A DNA stretch of 5,034 nt from Limisphaerales bacterium (GTDB lineage: Bacteria > Verrucomicrobiota > Verrucomicrobiae > Limisphaerales > UBA11358). Shown here piece after piece: positions 1 to 4,981 of this stretch. Each line of letters begins with the position of its first letter. Within the stretch, counting starts at the first letter, position 1. Under the pieces are notes generated by a model, which was not told the origin of the DNA, did no database searches, and saw only the letters and a program-made list of their open reading frames with translations. The stretch is taken from assembly GCA_003152145.1 (NCBI GenBank), contig PLZL01000476.1:4997-10030 (forward strand), read 5' to 3'. Made by a program: the position numbers and the translations under genes.

Positions 1-452
1 AGCCGTTTTATTTCACGCATCAGGGCGCGACCTGGGCCGGCCCGGACACAAAAGCGACCGGCATCCAATTTCCCGGTCCACCCGCCACGCCGCTCGTTCC
101 CGACCCGTCGCTCACGCTGAACCGCTGGGTGACAGACTGGATTCACCGTTACAACACCCTGCCTGCCGAGACAAATCCGAGCGGGCCGGCTGCGTTCGAG
201 GAAAAAGTCAAGCAGGCTCGCGCGTGGTCGGATTATTACGGCCGCCCGGTGCACTTCGGGGAATTCGGCTGTTTCACCAAGGCCGACCCGGAATCGCGCG
301 CGAATTTTTACACCGCGTTCCGCCGCGCGCTCGACGGGCAGCAGCTTGGCTGGGCGATTTGGGACTGGAGCGCGGGCTTCCGCTATTGGGACAAGACAAA
401 CAACCGGCCCATGCCGGGGATGCGCGAGGCGCTCTTCGGGAAAGCAAAATGA
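1..452 (+). CDS. Glycoside hydrolase family 5 (endoglucanase-like), C-terminal part, 5' truncated by window edge
   Basis: The frame is open from base 3 to a TGA at 450-452, giving the last 149 residues of a larger protein. An internal GTG at 129 is not a credible start, because conserved family sequence precedes it. Family marks visible: 'PFYFTHQGATW' at the left edge, typical of the substrate-cleft loop of GH5 cellulases; 'HFGEFG' with the likely catalytic nucleophile Glu encoded at 261-263; and 'GWAIWDW' followed by 'GFRYWD' near the C-terminus, the last beta-strand/aromatic platform of the (beta/alpha)8 barrel. GH5 enzymes hydrolyse beta-1,4-glucans or mannans by a retaining mechanism with two Glu residues; the acid/base Glu would lie to the left of the window. 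They are usually exported, but the N-terminus is not visible. No accessory carbohydrate-binding module follows, because the protein ends just after the barrel. Substrate (cellulose, glucomannan or another beta-glucan) cannot be decided. No terminator with a T-run follows before the next gene at 531. Confidence 0.88.
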   Translation, partial: PFYFTHQGATWAGPDTKATGIQFPGPPATPLVPDPSLTLNRWVTDWIHRYNTLPAETNPSGPAAFEEKVKQARAWSDYYGRPVHFGEFGCFTKADPESRANFYTAFRRALDGQQLGWAIWDWSAGFRYWDKTNNRPMPGMREALFGKAK

Positions 453-483
453 AGAACGCGACAATCTTTCACCGCGACAGGAA

Positions 484-497
484 CCGGAAATTTCCGG
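484..497. promoter_or_regulatory. 14-bp perfect palindrome upstream of the TIGR03790 gene, possible operator
   Basis: CCGGAAATTTCCGG is a perfect 14-bp palindrome in the 78-nt gap between the GH5 gene and the gene starting at 531; it ends 33 nt before that start codon. A dimeric regulator site or a small hairpin are both possible. An alternative pairing uses AACCGG (482-487) with CCGGTT (508-513). No clear -10/-35 pair was found next to it, so a regulatory role is inference from symmetry and position only. The rest of the gap holds only a weak GAAGGT (514-519) that may act as ribosome binding site. Confidence 0.25.
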
Positions 498-530
498 AAC
501 ATTTCAGCCGGTTGAAGGTCAAATGACGAC

Positions 531-2156
531 ATGATGAATTCTCCGGTTCAATTCGCGGTATTTGTTTTGGCGCTCGCGCCGCTTTTGGCTCGGGCGGGCG
601 GCGACGAAGTCGTTGTGATTTACAACTCGCGCCTGCCGGAATCCAAAGCCGTCGCCGGATATTACGCCAAGATGCGGCAGGTTCCTGAAAATCAAGTCTA
701 CGGTTTCGCGCTGACGACGAACGAGGAAGTGTCACGCCCCGAATTTCACGATTCCCTGCAAATACCGCTGGCGCGCCGGCTGGAAAGCGACGGCCTCTGG
801 CGGTTCGATTCCTTCACTAATGCCGCGACCAACGGCCAGCCGGAACGCGTGGTTCGTCGCGTGGGCGCATCCAAAATTCGCTACGCCGTCCTGTGCTGCG
901 GCGTGCCATTGAAAATCTCCTCCGACCCGGCCTGGCGCGAACCGGGCAACACCAACCTGCCGCCGCAATTCCAGCGCAACGAGGCCGCGGTGGATTCCGA
1001 ACTCGCCTGGCTGCCGCTGATTGAAATGAACCCCCCTCTCACCGGGCCCTTGCCTAACTGGGCCTACGGTGTCACCAACGCCGCGTCGCTCAATCCGACC
1101 AACGGCATCCTGCTGGTCGCGCGGCTCGACGGCCCGACCGCCGACATCGCGCGCGGCCTGGTGGACAAGGCGCTCCAGGCGGAGCGCGACGGATTGTGGG
1201 GCCGCGCCTATTTCGACGCGCGCGGCCTGACCCAGTCCGAGACGAATTATGCCCTGGGCGACGAATGGATTCTCGGCGCGGCGCAAATTTCCCGCGCGCT
1301 GGGGTTTGACACCGTCGTGGACGACACGCCGGATTTATTTCCGGCAAGTTTTCCCATGAGCCATATCGCCCTTTACGCCGGCTGGTATACGGACAGCGCA
1401 TCCGGGCCGTTTCAATTGCCGAAGGTCGAGTTCATGCCTGGCGCGTTCGCGTATCATCTGCACTCGTTCAGCGCGACCACGCTGCGCAGCACCGGCCAGG
1501 GTTGGTGCGGCCCGTTCCTCGCCAAGGGCGCGACCTGCACCATGGGTTGCGTGTATGAACCGTATCTCTCACTCACGCCGAACGTGGCACTGTTTCTGGA
1601 ACGGTTCACCATCGGCCAATTCACCTTCGGCGAGGCCGCGTGGGCCGCCCAACCCGCGCTCTCGTGGCAGACCACCGTCGTCGGCGACCCGCTTTACCGG
1701 CCGTTTGGCAAAGGTCCGCAGATTATGCACGACGAACTGGCGCAGCGTCACAGCCCGCTCATCGAATGGTCCTACCTCCGGCTTGTGAATGTCCAACTGC
1801 TTCGCGGCGCGCCGGTCACTCAAGCCACCAGCTTTCTGGAAAACCTTTCCGCCGCCACCAACAGCGCCATCCTCACTGAGAAACTCGCCGACCTTTACGC
1901 AATGCAGGGCAGACCGTCCCCGGCCATTGACGCCTACGAACGCGCCCTGACCCTGAACCCTTCGCCCGAACAACGCATCCGACTCCGGCTTACGCTCGCT
2001 GAAAAATTGCAGGCGCAGGATTTTACCGCCGCCGCCCGCCGCGATTATCAGAAATTACTCCAAGAATCGCCGGACTACCCCGGCAAAGCCGCCATCGTGG
2101 AAAAAATAAACGCGCTCGAACAAAAGCTCCCAAATACCAACGCGCCCACCAGGTAA
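531..2156 (+). CDS. TIGR03790-family secreted protein of unknown function with C-terminal TPR segment
   Basis: 541 residues starting at ATG 531; a second ATG follows directly at 534, and GAAGGT at 514-519 is the only ribosome-binding-like sequence. Residues about 6-22 form a signal peptide with a hydrophobic core and a likely cut after 'ARA', so the product is probably exported. The mature protein begins 'EVVVIYNSRLPESKAVAGYY' (25-44), the typical opening of TIGR03790, a family of unknown function known mainly from Acidobacteria, Planctomycetes, Verrucomicrobia and Myxobacteria. Further family blocks: 'RYAVLCCGVPLKI' (117-129), 'ALYAGWYTDSASGPF' (280-294), 'YHLHSFSATTLR' (308-319), 'GCVYEPYLSLTP' (339-350) and 'VVGDPLYRPF' (383-392). 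The order of a His block, a Cys-containing block (C336, C340) and a terminal GDPLYRPF strand recalls caspase-like C25 peptidases, but this resemblance is inference. Residues about 448-517 look like two TPR helical pairs ('DLYAMQGRPSPAIDAYERAL' and the next), suggesting a protein-contact function. It ends 15 nt before the TatD gene, so the two are probably transcribed together. Family assignment is firm; the role is unknown. Confidence 0.88.
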   Translation: MMNSPVQFAVFVLALAPLLARAGGDEVVVIYNSRLPESKAVAGYYAKMRQVPENQVYGFALTTNEEVSRPEFHDSLQIPLARRLESDGLWRFDSFTNAATNGQPERVVRRVGASKIRYAVLCCGVPLKISSDPAWREPGNTNLPPQFQRNEAAVDSELAWLPLIEMNPPLTGPLPNWAYGVTNAASLNPTNGILLVARLDGPTADIARGLVDKALQAERDGLWGRAYFDARGLTQSETNYALGDEWILGAAQISRALGFDTVVDDTPDLFPASFPMSHIALYAGWYTDSASGPFQLPKVEFMPGAFAYHLHSFSATTLRSTGQGWCGPFLAKGATCTMGCVYEPYLSLTPNVALFLERFTIGQFTFGEAAWAAQPALSWQTTVVGDPLYRPFGKGPQIMHDELAQRHSPLIEWSYLRLVNVQLLRGAPVTQATSFLENLSAATNSAILTEKLADLYAMQGRPSPAIDAYERALTLNPSPEQRIRLRLTLAEKLQAQDFTAAARRDYQKLLQESPDYPGKAAIVEKINALEQKLPNTNAPTR

Positions 2157-2171
2157 GTTTTTAATCCAGTC

Positions 2172-2981
2172 ATGGCCACCTTCTACGACACTCACGCGCA
2201 TCTCGATTATTCCGATTACGCGGGCGACTTCGCCGAGGTCATCGCGCGCGCCCAGGCCGCCGGCATCAGCAAAATGATTTCCATCGGCACCAGCCTCGAC
2301 CGCAGCGAAAGGGCCATCCGCCTTGCCGAAAAATTCCCGGCCATTTATGCCGCCGTCGGCTGGCATCCGTCCGATGCAATGAAAGCTCCGTCCGACATCC
2401 GACCCGCCCTGCGCGAAATGTGCAAACATCCGAAAGTCGTCGCCATCGGCGAAATCGGTCTGGACTATCACCGCCTGCCGAGCCAGAAACCGGAGTTCAC
2501 CGCTGCCGACGACGCGCGTTACAAACAGAAGCAGGCCGACATCTTCCAGCAGCAACTCGAAGTCGCCGCCGAGGCCGGACTGAACTGCGTCATCCACCAG
2601 CGCGACGCCTTTGACGACACGCTCGCCCAGCTCAAGCCGTTCGCCGGGAAGGTGCGCGGCGTGTTCCATTGTTTTGGCGAGAACGCCGACCGGATGCGCC
2701 GCGTGATTGACATTGGCTCGCTCGTCAGCTTCACCGGCATCGTCACCTTCAAGAACGGCCAGAACGTCCGCGACACCGTGGCCGCCACGCCGCTGGACAA
2801 ATTCATGCTGGAAACCGACTGCCCCTATCTCGCTCCTGTGCCGTATCGCGGCAAGCGCTGCGAACCGGCCCATGTGAAGGAAATCTCCGAAACCGTCGCG
2901 CAGGTGAAGAATTGTTCGCTTGAAGAATTGAGCGCGGCGACGTGCAAAACGGCGCAGGAATTTTTCCCGAAATTGTCGTAG
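2172..2981 (+). CDS. TatD-family metal-dependent hydrolase (probable 3'-5' DNase)
   Basis: 269 residues from ATG 2172, near the usual 255-270 of the family. The amidohydrolase-type metal site is complete: H8 and H10 in 'DTHAHLD', E94 in 'GEIGLDYH', H142 in 'VIHQRDAFDD', H166 in 'VFHCFGE' and D216 in 'METDCPYLAP'-like 'LETDCPYLAP'. Also present are 'GWHPSD' (63-68) and 'PYRGKRCEP' (224-232), both hallmarks of TatD/YcfH/YabD proteins. Family members are cytosolic Mg-dependent nucleases acting on DNA 3' ends and linked to DNA repair; some paralogues act as D-aminoacyl-tRNA deacylases. Which paralogue this is cannot be told, so no symbol is given. Between the GEIGLDYH block and the helix starting 'IFQQQLEVA' there are about ten more residues (roughly 102-118) than in E. 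coli TatD. No strong Shine-Dalgarno sequence is seen; the nearest purine run, AGG at 2151-2153, overlaps the upstream stop. The TAG stop (2979-2981) lies inside the GTAG head of the repeat that follows. Confidence 0.95.
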   Translation: MATFYDTHAHLDYSDYAGDFAEVIARAQAAGISKMISIGTSLDRSERAIRLAEKFPAIYAAVGWHPSDAMKAPSDIRPALREMCKHPKVVAIGEIGLDYHRLPSQKPEFTAADDARYKQKQADIFQQQLEVAAEAGLNCVIHQRDAFDDTLAQLKPFAGKVRGVFHCFGENADRMRRVIDIGSLVSFTGIVTFKNGQNVRDTVAATPLDKFMLETDCPYLAPVPYRGKRCEPAHVKEISETVAQVKNCSLEELSAATCKTAQEFFPKLS

Positions 2982-3048
2982 GACAGGCATCCTGCCTGTC
3001 TCTGACTTATACATTTCGCCATGGAGACAGGCTGGAAGCCCGTCCTGC
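2978..3048. repeat. Inverted pair of GTAG-type palindromes (REPIN-like element A)
   Basis: Two 25-nt copies face each other across a 21-nt spacer (3003-3023). Left copy 2978-3002, plus strand: head GTAG (2978-2981), stem arms GACAGGC (2982-2988) and GCCTGTC (2994-3000) around the loop ATCCT, then TC. Right copy 3024-3048, minus strand: head GCAG, stem arms GACGGGC and GCCTGTC around TTCCA, then TC. The stem of the right copy keeps pairing through a G-T wobble. After the heads' first two bases the copies agree at 20 of 23 positions, so the whole element can also fold as one long hairpin (2980-3002 with 3024-3046). The layout matches REP doublets (REPINs/BIMEs), which carry a 5' GTAG or GGAG and are mobilised by RAYT transposases. 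The spacer shows no T-run, so terminator action is not indicated. It fills most of the 90-nt gap between the TatD and hydrolase genes. Confidence 0.8.
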
Positions 3049-3071
3049 TTTGATTGATAATCACTGAAACG

Positions 3072-3836
3072 ATGGAAGAGAAACTTCAACTTCGCATCCA
3101 CGGGGACGAATCGCAGCCAACGCTGATTTATTTGCCCGGCTTGCACGGCGACTGGACGCTGGTGGGCGGTTTTCTTCAGGCGCTTAATGGCCGGGTGCGT
3201 TTTGTCGAAATCACTTATCCGCGCACGCTCGTCTGGTCGCTGGATGATTACGCGGTTGCCATCGAAGCCGCGCTGGCGCAAAAAGGAATCACCGCAGGCT
3301 GGCTGCTCGGCGAATCGTTCGGTTCGCAACCCTTGTGGGCGTTGGTCGCGCGCGGGAAATTTACGGTGCAAGGCGTGATTCTGGCGGGCGGTTTCGTGAA
3401 ACATCCCATGCGCTGGACGGTGCGGCTGGCGGAACGGCTGACCGGCAGGATGTCGAACGTGCTGTTCGTCTGGATCATCTTCAGTTACGCCAAGATTGCA
3501 AAGTTCCATTACCGCCATTCGCCGGAGACTCTGGCGAGAATTGACGAGTTCATCGCCCGCCGGACGGACCTGGACCGTCGGGCCGCACAGCATCGCCTGC
3601 ATTTGATTGCCGGATTCGACCCGCGCCCGATTGCCCGCCAGACCGAACTGCCGGTCTTCGGCTTGAGCGGGATTCTCGACCCCATCGTGCCGTGGCCTTT
3701 TGTCCGGCGGTGGCTAAAGCGAAATTGTCCGGCCCTGCGGGGTTACAAAATCATCAAAAGCGCCGACCACAACGTTCTCGGCACCGCGCCCAAGCAGGCG
3801 GCAAGGCAGGTGCTGAAATGGATAAACAGACAGTAG
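3072..3836 (+). CDS. Alpha/beta-hydrolase fold protein, substrate unknown
   Basis: 254 residues from ATG 3072. An in-frame TTG at 3054 would add six residues, but ATG is preferred because neither has a ribosome binding site and the fold starts naturally after 'MEEKLQLRIHG'. Visible elements: strand plus oxyanion loop 'LIYLPGLHGDW' (18-28), nucleophile elbow 'GESFGS' with Ser82 (codon 3315-3317), acid Asp203 in 'LSGILDPIVPWP' and catalytic His233 in 'SADHNVLG'. All three members of the triad are in the expected order and spacing for the superfamily. A cap region lies about 110-165, with a hydrophobic stretch 'NVLFVWIIFSY' (129-139) that probably packs in the cap; a single membrane contact cannot be excluded. 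There is no signal peptide, so it should be cytosolic. Esterase, lipase-like or C-C hydrolase activities are all possible and the sequence does not decide. Its TAG stop (3834-3836) is part of the next repeat, and a terminator follows at 3908, so it closes the plus-strand gene series. Confidence 0.85.
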   Translation: MEEKLQLRIHGDESQPTLIYLPGLHGDWTLVGGFLQALNGRVRFVEITYPRTLVWSLDDYAVAIEAALAQKGITAGWLLGESFGSQPLWALVARGKFTVQGVILAGGFVKHPMRWTVRLAERLTGRMSNVLFVWIIFSYAKIAKFHYRHSPETLARIDEFIARRTDLDRRAAQHRLHLIAGFDPRPIARQTELPVFGLSGILDPIVPWPFVRRWLKRNCPALRGYKIIKSADHNVLGTAPKQAARQVLKWINRQ

Positions 3837-3902
3837 CAGCCGGCGTGAGCCGGCTCAAATTTCTCCCGCCGGAATAATGAGCGGACTCACGTCCGCTGCT
3901 AC
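3833..3902. repeat. Inverted pair of GTAG-headed palindromes (REPIN-like element B)
   Basis: Two 24-nt copies face each other across a 22-nt spacer (3857-3878). Left copy 3833-3856, plus strand: head GTAG, one C, stem arms AGCCGGC (3838-3844) and GCCGGCT (3849-3855) around loop GTGA, then C. Right copy 3879-3902, minus strand: head GTAG, one C, stem arms AGCGGAC and GTCCGCT around the same GTGA loop, then C. The copies differ at four positions. These form two base pairs, each changed on both sides (C-G to G-C, G-C to A-T), so both stems stay perfect. This is the signature of a conserved single-stranded hairpin with a fixed 5' GTAG, as in REP sequences recognised by RAYT transposases. Length (70 nt) and design match element A (71 nt), although stems and loops are unrelated. 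The spacer contains TCCCGCCGGA but no recognised gene or promoter. Confidence 0.85.
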
Positions 3903-3907
3903 AGCAT

Positions 3908-3940
3908 CAGCCGGATTGAAATGTTCAATCCGGCTGTTTT
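3908..3940 (+). terminator. Intrinsic terminator for the plus-strand genes
   Basis: A perfect 13-bp stem, CAGCCGGATTGAA (3908-3920) with TTCAATCCGGCTG (3924-3936), encloses a 3-nt ATG loop and is followed by TTTT (3937-3940) and a further AT-rich AATAT. This is a classical rho-independent terminator for transcripts of the hydrolase gene ending at 3836. On the minus strand the sequence after the stem is ATGCTGTAGC, without a T-run, so it is not a good terminator for the convergent regulator gene. The right arm lies inside the 3' end of that regulator gene and carries its stop codon. Confidence 0.85.
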
Positions 3941-4956
3941 AATATCGCCCGCGCCGATTGCCTGACGGCTTCAACCAGTTCACGCGGTTTCAAAACTTTC
4001 GCATCGCCGCCCCAGCTCAAAACCCAGCGCTCAATTTCTGCAAGACTGGACAGCTTCAATTTCAATTCCACTCCCCCGCCCTTCAGTTCGCGCAAATGCT
4101 GCGACTCGTGCCATTTTTTTTCGCGGACATAATCGGCGGCGCGGGCATTGAACCGGATGACGACTTCATATTCACCTTCGCCGGAATGGACACCGAAGCT
4201 GGCCCGCAGTCTTTTCTCCAGAGAAAATTTCTGTGAACGCTCAAAGGTTCTTCCAGTCGCCTGAACGGATTGGATTCGCGCGGGAACAAACGTGCGGATG
4301 TCGCTGCGCGCGTGGTCGTGGGCAAACAGGAACCATTCGCCGTTGATGTTCGCCAGATGATAAGGGTCAACAATCCGCGGCTCGGTCTTTGGCTGGCCGG
4401 GCTTGCGGTAATGCAATTCGAGTTGCTGGCGTTGCGCAACGGCCTTGGCCAACGCGTCGAAAATCTTCAAATCCAGGATTGGCTCGGCGCGGGTGCGGAA
4501 GGAAATGGTCTGCCCGATGTCGGCGAGGTTGAGCGAAATGGTGTCGGGCAGCGCCTGCTCCATTTTGCGGATGGCGCTCAAGAGCGGCTTCTCGAAGCTC
4601 GTGCCGCGATACTGCTGTAACGCCTTCTCGGCGACGACGAGCGCGAAGATTTCGCCTTCTGTGATTTGCATCGTCGGGAACGCGCTGACTTCCTCGGTGT
4701 AAAAATAGCCGTTCTTCCCCGGATTAAATTCAATCGGCAGATTGAGCCGGTCGCGCATGAACTCGATGTCGCGGTGAATCGTCTTGGTGGCGACCTCGAT
4801 TTCGCGCGCGAGTTTGCTGGCATTGGGAAATCCGCCGGCCTGCAACGCCTGGTGGATGCGCAGCATCCGCTCCAGCGGCGGGCGCGAATGGAGTTCGTGA
4901 TGCGCGATGCGTGATGCGTGATTTTCGGACGCGGTTTGAACAGTTTTATTACGCAT
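3925..4956 (-). CDS. WYL-domain transcriptional regulator with N-terminal helix-turn-helix
   Basis: 343 residues from ATG 4956 (minus strand); GTG at 4959 just before it would add one residue, and a stop at 4965-4963 blocks anything longer. Residues about 25-75 form a DeoR/HTH_11-type winged helix: 'RPPLERMLRIHQALQAG', then the recognition helix region 'ATKTIHRDIEFMRD' (56-69) and wing 'NGYFYTEEV'. A linker with 'FPTMQITEGEIFALVVAEKAL' features (93-113) leads to the WYL domain (about 164-232), containing 'RIVDPYHLANINGEWFLFAHD' pieces; the name-giving W-Y-L reads W-F-L (208-210). The C-terminal WCX-like part (about 261-339) includes 'GEYEVVIRF' and 'LSSLAEIERWVLSWG'. WYL proteins sense nucleic-acid or nucleotide ligands through this domain and control DNA-damage, phage-defence or metabolic genes; the target here is unknown. 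The first about 24 residues ('NHASRIAHHELH' included) are encoded by a repeat. An alternative start is ATG 4866, but that would cut into the conserved 'RPPLERM' motif. The stop overlaps the convergent terminator. Confidence 0.9.
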   Translation of the reverse strand: MRNKTVQTASENHASRIAHHELHSRPPLERMLRIHQALQAGGFPNASKLAREIEVATKTIHRDIEFMRDRLNLPIEFNPGKNGYFYTEEVSAFPTMQITEGEIFALVVAEKALQQYRGTSFEKPLLSAIRKMEQALPDTISLNLADIGQTISFRTRAEPILDLKIFDALAKAVAQRQQLELHYRKPGQPKTEPRIVDPYHLANINGEWFLFAHDHARSDIRTFVPARIQSVQATGRTFERSQKFSLEKRLRASFGVHSGEGEYEVVIRFNARAADYVREKKWHESQHLRELKGGGVELKLKLSSLAEIERWVLSWGGDAKVLKPRELVEAVRQSARAILKQPD

Positions 4957-4972
4957 CACGCATCACGCATCC
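4896..4972. repeat. Heptanucleotide repeat element with inverted arms at the regulator start
   Basis: The left arm (4896-4922) is four near-perfect units of CGTGATG, one reading CGCGATG and the last lacking its final base match. The right arm (4951-4971) is three exact units of ACGCATC, the reverse complement of the same heptad. The 21 nt at 4899-4919 pair with 4951-4971 with a single mismatch, around a 31-nt loop (4920-4950). The element spans the ATG/GTG start of the WYL regulator and fills the 22-nt gap to the gene ending at 4982. Read on the minus strand, its left arm is translated as 'NHASRIAHHE'. It shares no head or loop with elements A and B, so it is a separate family. Confidence 0.8.
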
Positions 4973-4981
4973 GGATCTTCT

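Noticed and set aside
453..530. tRNA or small RNA gene in the gap after the GH5 gene
   Set aside because: The gap is 78 nt and has only the 14-bp palindrome; no cloverleaf arms or T-run were found.
732..1286. Minus-strand open frame inside the TIGR03790 gene
   Set aside because: It is a shadow of a strongly conserved plus-strand gene; its arginine- and glycine-rich composition has no recognisable domain.
2978..3048. Element A as an intrinsic terminator between the TatD and hydrolase genes
   Set aside because: The long hairpin is not followed by a T-run on either strand.
3054..3071. TTG 3054 as the start of the hydrolase, and GATAAT (3056-3061) as a -10 box
   Set aside because: ATG 3072 is the better start. 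The -10-like hexamer has no matching -35 at the usual distance, so promoter evidence is too thin, though it would give a nearly leaderless mRNA.
2055..3602. Long (515-codon) open frame on the minus strand across the TatD gene and half of the hydrolase gene
   Set aside because: It is antisense to two clearly recognised genes, has no family motifs, and part of it is the translated repeat element A. GC-rich codon use in the plus-strand genes leaves few antisense stops.
2978..3902. Repeats A and B as a CRISPR array
   Set aside because: There are only two inverted copies of each, the two families differ, and the units are not direct repeats with regular spacers.
4270..4620. Plus-strand open frames within the WYL regulator
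   Set aside because: They are antisense to conserved HTH and WYL sequence, with no motifs or start signals of their own.
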